In this document: positions 8,061 through 17,600 of the stretch, piece after piece
Layout of the letters: each line of letters opens with the position of its first letter
Position numbering within the stretch: the stretch's first letter is position 1
Assembly: GCF_021729145.1 (NCBI RefSeq)
Contig: NZ_JAJSLW010000006.1
Location: 124,001 to 188,000 of the forward strand
DNA: 64,000 nucleotides
Direction: 5' to 3'
From: Membranihabitans maritimus
Lineage (GTDB): Bacteria; Bacteroidota; Bacteroidia; Chitinophagales; Saprospiraceae
Translations under genes and position numbers: made by a program
The notes under the pieces: model-generated
Databases searched by the model: none
Told to the model about the DNA's origin: nothing
The model's input: only the letters and a program-made list of their open reading frames with translations

Positions 8061-10484
8061 TTATCTTAGTTCGATACCATAATTTTTCTGTAATTTATTT
8101 AAAATTTTTTGAATTATAGCATCTACTTCTTTATCACTTAAAGTCTTATTAACATCTGAAAACACCATTTTTATTCCATATGACCGCCTACCTTCTCCCA
8201 GATGTTCAGGATCCTCATACACATCAAAAAGTCCCACTTCTTTAATAAGTGACTTCCCTTGCTTTATTACGACTTTTTCAATATCAGCATAGCTCACCCC
8301 TGTAGGAGTAATTAATGCCAAATCCCTATCCATCACCGGAAATCGACTTACCGGTTCAATCTCTTGCATCGGTTTCGATGCACGGACGACCTCATCCCAG
8401 TGAATATCTCCAAAAAAGTGAGAAACATCAATGTCTATATTTGGGAAATAACTGTAATCCAATTCCCCAAATTCAGCTAATACCCTGGGGCCCCTGTGAT
8501 ACCTCATTCCATACTTAAATCGGTCCTGATCCGTTTCAGAAACCTGATATCCACTTATATTCAATGCATCAAAAACACGATTGATTACAGACTTTAGCAT
8601 ATAAAAATCCCCTTTAATACTATCGGTTGCCCAACTACCCGAAACAAAGTCTCCTGCCAGTGATATTGAAAGGTGTTTCTGTTCAATAAATTTGTCATCA
8701 GAAAACTTATAAGTTGACCCAAATTCATAAAACTTCAAATCTCTTATTTGATGTTTTACATTATAATCCACTATATTAATCGAAGACGAGGCCATATCCG
8801 GTCGCATAATTTCTAGATCCCTGTTGGAAGTATTATTAATTACTACATTCTCATTTTCCTGGTCTTCGGGTAAATAAACGGTAGGGACTAATGACAAGGC
8901 CATTGCTTCATTCAAACCCATTCCCGTCAATAGGGCCGAGACCCGATCCCTGATAATTAGAGAATGGTCTTTTTTACCGCTATTTAGGGCAATCGACAAA
9001 CGACCGTCCACGGGTATACGGTTATACCCATAAATCCTTAATATTTCTTCAATCACATCCGCCTCACGCGTTACATCGGTTTTGTCAGTAGTTACTGCTA
9101 CATTCAAATAATCTTTATGCCTCTTGGTGATTTCCATATCCATAGCTTCCAAAATCTGAAGAATTTCTTCTTCAGGAATTTCAAACCCGGCAATTCTCCG
9201 AATCTGTGCCAACCTCACCTTTACTACGGTAGGATAAATAGGCTCTGGGTAAACGTCTGATATTTTTGAACTAATTTTTCCGCCTGCATATTTTTTTAAT
9301 AATATTGAAGCCCGCTTAAGTGCATATTCGGTAATTGAGGGATCGCTCCCCTTTTCAAATACCTTGGCAGCATCAGTCCTCAGATTGTGGACAGTACTTG
9401 ATTTTCGGACAGATTCCGCAGAAAAGTGTGCCGATTCAAGGAAAATATCCCTGGTATTATCTTTGACACCAGATTCCTTTCCACCATAGACTCCTGCCAA
9501 ACACATAGGCTCCTCCTCCGAATTACATATCATTAAATCTTCCGACTTAAGTTCAATTTTTTCACTATCGAGAGTAACAAATGGGGTCTTTTCCGGCAAT
9601 GTCTTTACATAAACCTTACTTCCCTTTAACTCCCTTAATTCAAAAGCATGTAACGGTTGTCCCAGTTCATGAAGGATAAAATTTGTTATATCTACAATAT
9701 TGTTCTTGGGCCTTACACCAATGGCCTTTAATCGTTCTGCCATCCACTTTGGAGAAGGCCCAGTCTGTAAGTCACTAATTGTCACACTTGAATACCGGGG
9801 ACATAATTCAGGGTCCTCAACAGAAACCTTTATATCATGCTTTATCTCATCGTGTTTAAATAATACGACTTCCGGAATTTTTACAGTATAATTCTTTTTG
9901 TGAATAACAGAGAGAGCGGCTGCCAAATCTCTCGCTACCCCCAGGTGGCTCGTAGCATCCGAACGATTAGGGGTCAACCCGATTTCATAAACAAAATCCG
10001 TATTAATCTCAAATATTGATGAGGCAGGCTTTCCCACTTTTACGTTTTTATCCAAAACAAGAATTCCTTCATGAGAACCACCCAGACCTATTTCGTCTTC
10101 TGCACATATCATTCCTTCGGAAACTTCACCCCGAATTTTACTTTTTTTAATGGTAAAAGATTCTCCCTCCATTGGGTGCAAAACGGCTCCTACAGTGGCT
10201 ACTATTACAATCTGTCCGGAATCAACATTAGGGGCTCCACAAACGATTGGTAATAATTCGGATTCTCCGATATCTACTTTTGTAACTTTTAAGCGATCCG
10301 CATTGGGATGAGGTTCGCATTCGACCACCTTTCCGGACACAAGACCTGCCAATCCACCCGGAATACTCTCTACTTTTTCCAATCCCTCTACTTCCAATCC
10401 AATTTCTGTCAATATCTCTCCCAATTCATGTGGTGTCTCTTCAAAATCCAGGTAATCTTTGAGCCAATTATATGAAACTTTCAT
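8061..10484 (-). CDS. pheT: Phenylalanyl-tRNA synthetase beta subunit
   Basis: Large subunit of the alpha2beta2 enzyme that charges tRNA-Phe. The 807 aa protein contains all usual domains: N-terminal KVSYNWLKDYLDF, an EMAP-II-like tRNA-binding domain (about 40-150, with HPNADRLKVTKVDIG), B3/B4 editing domain (about 215-385, with GRLSI-type fold and ELGQPLHAFE), B5 domain (about 410-480), the catalytic-like core, and a C-terminal anticodon-binding FDX-ACB domain from about 715 (PVSRFPVMDRDLALI). pheS is not in the window. First gene of a run with the coiled-coil gene and zapA. Confidence 0.97.
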   Translation of the reverse strand: MKVSYNWLKDYLDFEETPHELGEILTEIGLEVEGLEKVESIPGGLAGLVSGKVVECEPHPNADRLKVTKVDIGESELLPIVCGAPNVDSGQIVIVATVGAVLHPMEGESFTIKKSKIRGEVSEGMICAEDEIGLGGSHEGILVLDKNVKVGKPASSIFEINTDFVYEIGLTPNRSDATSHLGVARDLAAALSVIHKKNYTVKIPEVVLFKHDEIKHDIKVSVEDPELCPRYSSVTISDLQTGPSPKWMAERLKAIGVRPKNNIVDITNFILHELGQPLHAFELRELKGSKVYVKTLPEKTPFVTLDSEKIELKSEDLMICNSEEEPMCLAGVYGGKESGVKDNTRDIFLESAHFSAESVRKSSTVHNLRTDAAKVFEKGSDPSITEYALKRASILLKKYAGGKISSKISDVYPEPIYPTVVKVRLAQIRRIAGFEIPEEEILQILEAMDMEITKRHKDYLNVAVTTDKTDVTREADVIEEILRIYGYNRIPVDGRLSIALNSGKKDHSLIIRDRVSALLTGMGLNEAMALSLVPTVYLPEDQENENVVINNTSNRDLEIMRPDMASSSINIVDYNVKHQIRDLKFYEFGSTYKFSDDKFIEQKHLSISLAGDFVSGSWATDSIKGDFYMLKSVINRVFDALNISGYQVSETDQDRFKYGMRYHRGPRVLAEFGELDYSYFPNIDIDVSHFFGDIHWDEVVRASKPMQEIEPVSRFPVMDRDLALITPTGVSYADIEKVVIKQGKSLIKEVGLFDVYEDPEHLGEGRRSYGIKMVFSDVNKTLSDKEVDAIIQKILNKLQKNYGIELR

Positions 10485-10519
10485 TTATTACAAATCAAAT
10501 ATTGTCAAAAAATTAATAT

Positions 10520-10527
10520 CAAAATTA
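10520..10527 (-). promoter_or_regulatory. Possible -7 promoter element upstream of pheT
   Basis: Minus-strand TAATTTTG matches TAnnTTTG, 35 bases before the pheT ATG. The region is so AT-rich that chance is a real alternative, and no -33 element is visible. Confidence 0.3.
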
Positions 10528-10653
10528 TACATCTATTTATGCTTTCTTATTACATTTTTTAACCAAAAAAATTCGTCTCATTACGTTATTAATTATTTTC
10601 TTGATTAAAAGCATAAATAATAATCGCTAAAGATATTGAATTTGTATGGAGAT

Positions 10654-11481
10654 TCAGGGATAGTTATACGCTTTTTCTACCTGTAAGACTTTATCGTCCC
10701 TGGTAATAAAAACTATTAGCGAGGTATTTTGAGGAACCTCTATGTTATCATACGATTTCAAATCTAAGGTGATTGAATCGGTGTACGTTTCCAAAATATC
10801 AAATGAATTGCCCAGTATTTCCCCATTTATCGGCGTAATTATTTGTTTTAAAACATGATTATGTTCATACTTTTCTACCACACCATTATCATCCCTGAGA
10901 TCTGCCTGGTAATCTATTAAACCATCCTCCAAAAGGTAAATATTGGTAAAAACCGGGCCATCCATTTTTTCTAAAAATAATAAATTATAAATTAACTTAA
11001 CGTGTTCGTCTGCCGTAATGACGGTTTCAAGGTTAATTTTGATTTTCGGCTCAACCGATAATGCATTGGAAATCGATGATGACCATGTATTTGATAATTG
11101 TGGATAACCGTCACCTTGACTCGCCTTGGTCCTTTGAATTATAGCAGCAGGATACCCCAGAGGACTTCCCAGTTTCTGCAATAATTCAACAGTTTGGTCG
11201 GTTTTAAAATCATATTTGCTTTCAGAATAAGGGAATGAAAAACTTCCCGCATGAAAAGTCACCACTACCAGAGAACTATCAAATTCCTTTTGTAATGCAT
11301 CCAGTAAACGGGTGCCATCAGGACAGTTTGGACAACGAACACCACTAACCTCTTCCACCAGCACCTTTTGAGGACCGGATTCCGGACGGATTAAATCGTA
11401 TTCAACTTTGTCATCACAACTTGTGAGAATGATGAAAAACAATAGGAAAAAAGCAACTAAATTCGATATTTGTTTATTCAT
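10654..11481 (-). CDS. Omp28-related lipoprotein with thioredoxin-like CPNC motif
   Basis: A 275 aa lipoprotein: N-terminal hydrophobic signal ending in the lipobox LTSC (Cys 22). The mature part begins with VLVEEVSGVRCPNCPDG, a thioredoxin-fold strand followed by CPNC (Cys 50 and 53), as in the Omp28-related family of Bacteroidota; the C-terminal half (IKINLETVITADEHVKLIYN..., ITRDDKVLQVEKAYNYP) forms a beta-rich domain. The CxxC suggests redox or disulfide chemistry at the outer membrane, but no enzyme activity is established for the family as far as I know. It follows the DUF6029 gene by 18 bases, so they are likely co-transcribed. Confidence 0.8.
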   Translation of the reverse strand: MNKQISNLVAFFLLFFIILTSCDDKVEYDLIRPESGPQKVLVEEVSGVRCPNCPDGTRLLDALQKEFDSSLVVVTFHAGSFSFPYSESKYDFKTDQTVELLQKLGSPLGYPAAIIQRTKASQGDGYPQLSNTWSSSISNALSVEPKIKINLETVITADEHVKLIYNLLFLEKMDGPVFTNIYLLEDGLIDYQADLRDDNGVVEKYEHNHVLKQIITPINGEILGNSFDILETYTDSITLDLKSYDNIEVPQNTSLIVFITRDDKVLQVEKAYNYP

Positions 11482-11499
11482 TTCATTTCCTGTAATTAC

Positions 11500-13101
11500 C
11501 TAAAATCGAGTTTGTACAGATACTTTTACGCCACTAAAAGCCGGTTCATATCGACATATTCCACCGGAACATACGTACCCTTCCAACTGCTTCACAAAGT
11601 TCAACCCGTATAACCCATTACCTCCCCTGTAAAAAAATCCTCCCGAAGGATAAAAAAGCGATGCTTTCTGTTCGTACATACAAGAAAGGTTAAACGTCCA
11701 CTGGGAAGATAGTGCATATTCCATACCTACAAAAAACAAGTTCCCCTTATCCTGCTCAGTTAATAAACTCTGGCTTTCAATTTTCAGACTTTGGTCACCT
11801 TTTATCCTCTTGTAGAACTCAACATAGGGTATCCAACTTTGAATCCGTAAATTCCCTCCCTTACCCTCATAGATCGATTGGTTGTAATCCTGGTACATTA
11901 ATCCACCTACCCATTTACTACTTTCATCCCTGTGTTCCCACTGCAAGTCATATTCCTCATATAGTCGCGAATTATCCAATTTATAAATGAGGGTGTTGCT
12001 CCACTGAAACAAGTGTTTTTTTAACGGGTACGTTATACCCATTTGCAGGGATTTTTCACCCAAAAACTGGGTAGCGGGTATATAACGTGCCTTTAGACGG
12101 TAAGTTTGAACCCTTGCCATTGGTGGAATGAAATTCAGATCATTTCGGTAGTTGAAACTAAACGGATCTGATTTGTTAATAAAACGATCGATGTATTTCC
12201 CCTCTAGTTGAAAAGAAATTTTTTCAAAATCCAGTCCGAATTGTGTGTAAAAAGCCTTGCCTGTTTTCGTTTCGAATCGTCCCAGAACATTCTCTCCACT
12301 TCCCAACGTTCTCAGTGATTCGGAATTATAAAAAGGGTCGTGAAATTTCATACTATATTCTAAAGCCCAATTAAAAACCCCTGCAGAAAGGTCATTAAAA
12401 AAAGTAATGGCCTGGGAACTGCGATACAATTCAACCCGATCCTCCGGAAAATAATATTGCACCTCATCCACCAAATCATTAATCATTGATTGATCCAGAA
12501 ATTTAAAACTTCCCCCCGCACCTGTACTTAAGTAAACAGACCCAATTTTCCAGTCATTCCTGTATTCTCCACCTGCATTCCAGAGGGGTTCTAAATGAAA
12601 CAAGTCCTTGGGTTTGCCCCCGAACAACATGAGTTTCTGATTCCGAGGAAGGTATACTTCTCCTTTAACACCCAAAATTGAATTGTCAATAAGAAGATTG
12701 AGATCGCGATATGACCGCATGATAAGACCGTTGCCAATTTGCCCATAAAAATGTCCCCCTTCTATGTTAAAATTATCACCGGAATACCGAACATTAAAGT
12801 AACCTATACCATATTTTGTATAGACGTCTTCGGGGTTTAGTAATATACTATGATGATACCCGTCCAGACGGGTACTGAACTGCCAATTTCTATAATAAGC
12901 ATTAATATCCAACCAGGCATCCCCACCCCATTTTTTATCTTCATAAAAAGGGGTCGCCGATGCCCCTATTTTTTCATCTTTGATGGCAAAATTTAAATTG
13001 GAGACAAAAAGTCCATTAATTGCCAGTTCTTTTTCATTGTCTTGACAAACCAATACATTCCAACATACTATAAACCCTATTGAGAGTAACGTTTTTTTCA
13101 A
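11500..13101 (-). CDS. DUF6029 family outer-membrane beta-barrel protein
   Basis: A 533 aa exported protein (signal peptide to about residue 19) with the amphipathic strand pattern of a beta-barrel: alternating aromatic residues (INAYYRNWQFSTRLDGYH, GIGYFNVRYSGDNFNIEGGH) and a C-terminal KVSVQTRF ending in Phe, the usual signal for Bam-dependent insertion. I recognise it as DUF6029, a Bacteroidota family of unknown function that tends to lie next to Omp28-like and TlpA-like genes, as here. A single CSGGICRYE pair of cysteines near the C-terminus could be a disulfide and possible substrate of the neighbouring redox proteins; that is inference. Confidence 0.75.
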   Translation of the reverse strand: MKKTLLSIGFIVCWNVLVCQDNEKELAINGLFVSNLNFAIKDEKIGASATPFYEDKKWGGDAWLDINAYYRNWQFSTRLDGYHHSILLNPEDVYTKYGIGYFNVRYSGDNFNIEGGHFYGQIGNGLIMRSYRDLNLLIDNSILGVKGEVYLPRNQKLMLFGGKPKDLFHLEPLWNAGGEYRNDWKIGSVYLSTGAGGSFKFLDQSMINDLVDEVQYYFPEDRVELYRSSQAITFFNDLSAGVFNWALEYSMKFHDPFYNSESLRTLGSGENVLGRFETKTGKAFYTQFGLDFEKISFQLEGKYIDRFINKSDPFSFNYRNDLNFIPPMARVQTYRLKARYIPATQFLGEKSLQMGITYPLKKHLFQWSNTLIYKLDNSRLYEEYDLQWEHRDESSKWVGGLMYQDYNQSIYEGKGGNLRIQSWIPYVEFYKRIKGDQSLKIESQSLLTEQDKGNLFFVGMEYALSSQWTFNLSCMYEQKASLFYPSGGFFYRGGNGLYGLNFVKQLEGYVCSGGICRYEPAFSGVKVSVQTRF

Positions 13102-13184
13102 ATCCCAAACTTTTCTGTCAGTTAAACGTATTTAATTAATGAGCCATTACTATTTTTATTAAAAAATCTATCTATTTTAGATAT

Positions 13185-13694
13185 ATGAAAGTTATTCAAC
13201 TCTTGTCAATCTTTTCACTCGCAATATTTGTACCTTTTTTTTCGGGAGCCCAATCTTCAGCGTTCAACCACCTCCAATTAAAAGACTTAAAGGGCAGTAG
13301 AACTACCCTCGAAAAATCTTTACCGGAAGATAAGTATGTAATATTGAGTTTCTGGGCTACCTGGTGCGGTCCCTGTAAAAAAGAACTAGATGCTATCAAA
13401 AATAATTACGCTGACTGGCAAGAAAAATACAATGTAGAACTCTATGCCATTAGTACGGATGATGCACGAACAGCCGGAAGGGTAAAAAGCATGGTAGCTC
13501 AAAAGAAATGGCCTTATGAAGTATTGCTTGATCCCGAGGGCCAAAGTAAACAAATATTTAACTTTCAAAGCATTCCGTTTACCGTTTTACTCAATAAAGA
13601 CAGGGAAATTGTATATTCACGGATTGGGTATTCCAATGGCGACGAAAATAAAATAGAGGAAAAGTTGGCTGAGCTTAATCTCCCGTCAAATTAA
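13185..13694 (+). CDS. TlpA/ResA-like periplasmic thioredoxin
   Basis: A 169 aa exported thiol-disulfide protein. Signal peptide to about residue 22 (FFSGAQ), then the thioredoxin fold with ILSFWATWCGPCKKEL, the redox-active Cys at 61 and 64, and the cis-Pro loop in SIPFTVLL. AhpC/TSA-like TlpA proteins reduce or isomerise disulfides in the periplasm. It is transcribed away from the DUF6029 gene (84-base divergent gap) and its end overlaps the convergent M1 peptidase gene by 20 bases. The context points to a shared envelope redox role with the Omp28-like protein. Confidence 0.9.
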   Translation: MKVIQLLSIFSLAIFVPFFSGAQSSAFNHLQLKDLKGSRTTLEKSLPEDKYVILSFWATWCGPCKKELDAIKNNYADWQEKYNVELYAISTDDARTAGRVKSMVAQKKWPYEVLLDPEGQSKQIFNFQSIPFTVLLNKDREIVYSRIGYSNGDENKIEEKLAELNLPSN

Positions 13695-15300
13695 ACGAAG
13701 CTACGTAAAAATTGGGATCCACCTCAAACTCCCCTTCCAAAGGAATTGATTGCCAACGTGTCGAGGCATCATCAAGCCAGATTTCATCCTCCCCCTGAAT
13801 TAACCGGATGGGCATTCCAAATCCGGGAACCACATTGTCGTATTTATACATAAGATTTCCATCGTGGATTCTGTAGGAAAATATAGGTATCCTGTAATCC
13901 CTCAGGTATTGGTCAAAAAAAGAAGTCAAATCCACTTTTATCTGATCATTGATAAAAGCTTCTACCTCTTGTGTGGTTACCGTCTGATGGTAAAATTCCT
14001 TATTCAGTCCTCTCAATACCTCCCTCCATTTCTCATCGTCATTAACTATTTGTCTAAGGGTATGCAAGATATTAGCCCCTTTGAAATACATATCTCTTGA
14101 ACCTTCTTGATCCACGCCATATTTCCCGATTATTGGCCCGTCATTCACGATACTGGATCGCATACCTAGTACGTACTCCGAACTCGCTTCTTTACCAAAA
14201 TGATAATCCAAATATAAATTCTCCGAATACGTGGTAAAACTCTCATGGATCCACATATCCGCCACATCTGCATAGGTAATATTATTGGCAAACCATTCGT
14301 GACCCGCTTCGTGAATAATTATATAATCGAACTTCAATCCCCAGCCACTGCCACTGAGATCACTTCCTCTGTATCCATTCTCATATCCATTCCCATAGGT
14401 CACTGAACTTTGGTGTTCCATACCCAGGTAAGGAGCCTCCACCAATTTAAACCCATCTTCGTAAAAAGGATATGGACCGAACCAATGTTCAAATGCATCC
14501 AACATTTTGGGAACTTGCTGAAATTGAACTTTTGCTTTCTCCAGATTATCCCTCAATACATAATAATCACAATCCAATTCTCCTTTCTCTCCGTTATATA
14601 CCTCATCAAAATGTACGTAATCACCGACATTGATATTGATTCCATAATGGTTGATAGGGCTTCCCACAAACCAATGAAAAGTTCTGGTTCCATCCGTATT
14701 TTCGTCTATACCCCTCAGACGGCCATTGGACACATCCATCAAATCTTCAGGAACTGTCACGCTGATTAACACACTATCCACTTCATCTTTGGGGTGGTCT
14801 TTACACGGCCACCAAATACTGGGACCGTCCCCCTGGCAACTGGAAGCGACAAACGGATTACCGTTTTCGTCTTTGCTCCAGGTTATTCCCCCACTCCAGG
14901 GTGGATTCGTACTTTCATGCGGAACACCGCTATAATAAACTTTCAACTCATTCACCTCACCGGGCTTTTGCTCTTCTGTTAAATGAATAAAATAACTAAA
15001 GCCCTTAACAGAATAATCCAACTCTGCTCCTTGTTGCATTATTCTTTCAATTTCCAACGGTTTCTGTAATTCAATCTGCATAACATCATGGGTTTCCAGT
15101 ACGGTATATTGGATAAGTACTGAACCATCCAGTGATTTTTCCTTGGGATCTACTTCTACATCCAGGTGGTAGTAATTCAAGTCCCACCACGCCCGTTCCG
15201 GCGTATAAGCACCGTATATTGTATCCAATTCCGTAAAATGTGTCTCTTGAGCTGTAGCTAGTTGAAATGCCAGAAGAAAGAGTATAATTATTTTTTTCAT
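13675..15300 (-). CDS. M1 family metallopeptidase (aminopeptidase N-like)
   Basis: A 541 aa secreted zinc peptidase. Signal peptide to about residue 17 (LATAQ). It carries the zinc motif HEAGHEW near residue 335 followed by WIHESFTTYSE, giving HExxH-18x-E, and GMEHQ near 297, the position of the GAMEN exopeptidase motif (here changed). The N-terminal beta-domain with YHLDVEVDPKEKSLDGSV is typical. It is shorter than full PepN because the C-terminal helical repeat domain is missing, as in many Bacteroidota homologues. Probably trims peptides outside the cytoplasm. A promoter element lies 13 bases upstream. Confidence 0.92.
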   Translation of the reverse strand: MKKIIILFLLAFQLATAQETHFTELDTIYGAYTPERAWWDLNYYHLDVEVDPKEKSLDGSVLIQYTVLETHDVMQIELQKPLEIERIMQQGAELDYSVKGFSYFIHLTEEQKPGEVNELKVYYSGVPHESTNPPWSGGITWSKDENGNPFVASSCQGDGPSIWWPCKDHPKDEVDSVLISVTVPEDLMDVSNGRLRGIDENTDGTRTFHWFVGSPINHYGININVGDYVHFDEVYNGEKGELDCDYYVLRDNLEKAKVQFQQVPKMLDAFEHWFGPYPFYEDGFKLVEAPYLGMEHQSSVTYGNGYENGYRGSDLSGSGWGLKFDYIIIHEAGHEWFANNITYADVADMWIHESFTTYSENLYLDYHFGKEASSEYVLGMRSSIVNDGPIIGKYGVDQEGSRDMYFKGANILHTLRQIVNDDEKWREVLRGLNKEFYHQTVTTQEVEAFINDQIKVDLTSFFDQYLRDYRIPIFSYRIHDGNLMYKYDNVVPGFGMPIRLIQGEDEIWLDDASTRWQSIPLEGEFEVDPNFYVASFNLTGD

Positions 15301-15313
15301 GTAGTTTTTTTAT

Positions 15314-15321
15314 CAAAGATA
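15314..15321 (-). promoter_or_regulatory. -7 promoter element upstream of the M1 peptidase gene
   Basis: Minus-strand TATCTTTG matches the consensus TAnnTTTG in all fixed positions and ends 13 bases before the ATG at 15300. Confidence 0.5.
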
Positions 15322-15474
15322 ATGGATTCTTGGAAAAGCCGGGAGGCGGAAGATGGAGTCGTCATAGCAATCAGTTCTGTGGGAGTCCAAAATGAAGTTA
15401 CGAGCCTTGAGCCATTAGCTGCGAGCTTTTCATGGTTCATGCCTTAATGCAAATTGAATAATTGAAGAGAGTAC

Positions 15475-15521
15475 ATTGATAATTGATAATTGATAATTGA
15501 TAATTGATAATTGATAATTGA
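15475..15521. repeat. Heptanucleotide tandem repeat (AATTGAT)n
   Basis: Five perfect direct copies of the 7-mer AATTGAT (15481-15515) with partial copies on both sides (ATTGAT at 15475, AATTGA at 15516), in the 294-base spacer between divergent genes, 73 bases before the methyltransferase ATG. Slipped-strand changes in copy number could alter promoter spacing. The same spacer has a patch of short degenerate repeats (CGAGCCTTGAGCC and GCGAGC around 15400-15430). Confidence 0.9.
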
Positions 15522-15594
15522 AGCTATTTATCTACTTTCGTATTTAATACATTTTCATTATTCGATGTATTTCAATATTGAAGCCAATTAAGAT

Positions 15595-16377
15595 ATGCAA
15601 GACCGACACTCCGACAGACAGCGCTATTTCAACGAACAGGCGTATACCACCCAAAAATACGTAATCCCCTACCTGGAAAAGTTTGGAAAAGTAGATTCAA
15701 ACTCGCGTGTCCTGGAAATAGGCTGCGGAGAAGGGGGAAATATCCTCCCCTTCCTGGAAAGGGGTTGCAAAGTCGTAGGTATCGACCTCAACTGCAAGCA
15801 GATCGAAAACGCAAAACAATACCTTGTAGAATATAACGAAGAGCAACTTCAATTGATCTGCCAGAACATTTATGACGTTACACCCGAAGAGTTTGGTGTA
15901 TTTGATATTGTGATCATGCGGGATGTGATCGAGCATATCCCCAACCAGGAAGTGTTTCTGGGATTTGTCAAGCGGTTTATGCACGAAAACACATTATTCT
16001 TCCTGGGATTCCCCCCCTGGCAAATGCCTTTCGGAGGGCATCAACAGGTATGTAAGAACAAATGGCTCTCAAAATTGCCTTACTACCACTTACTTCCCAG
16101 AAATATATATAAGTCTATCCTCAAGAAGGGGGGCGAATCCGAAGGAAAGATCCGCAGCCTAATGGAACACGTAGACACAGGTATCAGTGTAGAGCGATTT
16201 AACCGCATTATCCGGGAAGAAAATTACCGGGTGCTCGACCGAAGCCCTTACCTTTTCAATCCCAATTACGAAATCAAATTCAACCTCACACCGCGGAAAC
16301 AACTGGATTTTATTGATTCTATTCCCGTGTTTCGAAATTTTGTGACTACTTGTTATTATTTTATTATATCGCCGTGA
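15595..16377 (+). CDS. Class I SAM-dependent methyltransferase
   Basis: A 260 aa Rossmann-fold methyltransferase of the Methyltransf_11/23 kind: motif I VLEIGCGEGGN near residue 40, acidic loop GIDLNCKQIE, and motif IV region FDIVIMRDVIEHIPN near residue 105. No signal peptide. Substrate unknown; its place at the head of a glycosyltransferase region suggests sugar or lipid-carrier methylation. The codons are visibly richer in G and C at third positions than in neighbouring genes (for example the stretch around 15690-15790), which may mean recent acquisition. The upstream heptamer repeat is the most likely regulatory feature. Confidence 0.85.
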   Translation: MQDRHSDRQRYFNEQAYTTQKYVIPYLEKFGKVDSNSRVLEIGCGEGGNILPFLERGCKVVGIDLNCKQIENAKQYLVEYNEEQLQLICQNIYDVTPEEFGVFDIVIMRDVIEHIPNQEVFLGFVKRFMHENTLFFLGFPPWQMPFGGHQQVCKNKWLSKLPYYHLLPRNIYKSILKKGGESEGKIRSLMEHVDTGISVERFNRIIREENYRVLDRSPYLFNPNYEIKFNLTPRKQLDFIDSIPVFRNFVTTCYYFIISP

Positions 16378-16483
16378 GCTAAAAAGATTGGGTAAGAAAA
16401 AAGATAATTCATGTAGGCCGAGTGCTAGTCAGTAAAAAACTAAAACCCGTTTATCTACACACTTAAATGGATAATTTTTTTAA

Positions 16484-17311
16484 CTAATACGCCAAATGAA
16501 ATTCAAAACCAACATTCCTTTTCTCATCTTCCCTGTCCAATATCACGATCCCGACATTGTACAAGTCAATGGAATAATTGACATCCTTGTCCGCTTTAAT
16601 AATTTTCCAGGCTTCTTTCATGCCCTCACTCCAGTTGATATCATCAAAAATAATAATCGAAGGATAGGAGATTATTAGCTTTAGTTGTTGCAAGTATTCA
16701 AGGGTGGGATCTTTCTTGTGATTACCGTCTATAAATAGCAGGTTAAAAGGAATTTTCTTCGACACCATTTCCGGGAAAGTAGTATCGTAAAGCCCCTGGA
16801 CGACTTCAAACTGTTCTTTTGGTACAATATTTTCAAATTGGCCGGAAGACAATTCACATAATTGCGGAAGTCCTTCCATACTAACAAATCGACTACCGGC
16901 TTTATCTTTTATACATTCGAGTATATAGGATCCGGAAATCCCCACATTAGTACCGATTTCCAAGACCACCGGTTGGTCCGGAATATCAGCCAATGCGTAC
17001 AGTAATTGGCACCACTTCGGTTTTGAGGCTGCCCTTTTGCAAATACCTGCTACGGTAGATGTTTGATCCGAACCAAAAACTTCATAAGAGACAATGGTAT
17101 TGTCCTTCATAAGTTTTTGTCGATAGCTTTCACACCGGTCAAATGCCAACAGATCTTCGGAAGAAAACCGCGATTTTTTCACTTTAAAAAAAGCCTCAAG
17201 CACTTTTGCCAATAAAGGATTTTTATACTGGGCTATTCTTTTCATTTCCCGATCAAACTTCACCCTCCTTTCAGCGATCAGTGCGTGTTTACGTATCTTT
17301 TTTAAGATCAT
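16484..17311 (-). CDS. SAM-dependent O-methyltransferase-like protein (Methyltransf_24 type)
   Basis: A 275 aa protein: a basic helical N-terminus (first 80 residues), then a class I methyltransferase fold with motif I VVLEIGTNVGISGSYI near residue 137, FVSMEGLPQLCELS as the ribose-binding strand, and NLLFIDGNHKKDPTLEYL near 195, typical of the Methyltransf_24/CmcI-like group. IIIFDDINWSEG follows. Convergent with the preceding methyltransferase gene. Likely modifies a sugar or surface glycan precursor, judged from neighbouring glycosyltransferases only. Confidence 0.8.
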   Translation of the reverse strand: MILKKIRKHALIAERRVKFDREMKRIAQYKNPLLAKVLEAFFKVKKSRFSSEDLLAFDRCESYRQKLMKDNTIVSYEVFGSDQTSTVAGICKRAASKPKWCQLLYALADIPDQPVVLEIGTNVGISGSYILECIKDKAGSRFVSMEGLPQLCELSSGQFENIVPKEQFEVVQGLYDTTFPEMVSKKIPFNLLFIDGNHKKDPTLEYLQQLKLIISYPSIIIFDDINWSEGMKEAWKIIKADKDVNYSIDLYNVGIVILDREDEKRNVGFEFHLAY

Positions 17312-17600
17312 GGTTTCCTTATATTATGGAGCAAAATAATTAAGATTTCCAGTAATAAAAAATTAATATCACTTTTACTAAGTTGTCCCCGAGTATACTG
17401 GATTAAATCAAGAAGGTAAATTATTCCTCATCTTATGCAATCCCATATCACAAAATCCCAGAAAAAAACCGGTCTTATTCCTTTCACAAGAAGCCCCCTT
17501 CCCACGACTCACGACCAAACTCAAATTCCCTACTAATTTAGGTTAGTCTTCACTAAGTAAAATTTACCATTTTTGCTCCCTTTATCTAGTTCGATACCAT

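Noticed and set aside
15481-15515. CRISPR-like array
   Set aside because: The repeat unit is only 7 bases with no spacers; it is a simple tandem repeat.
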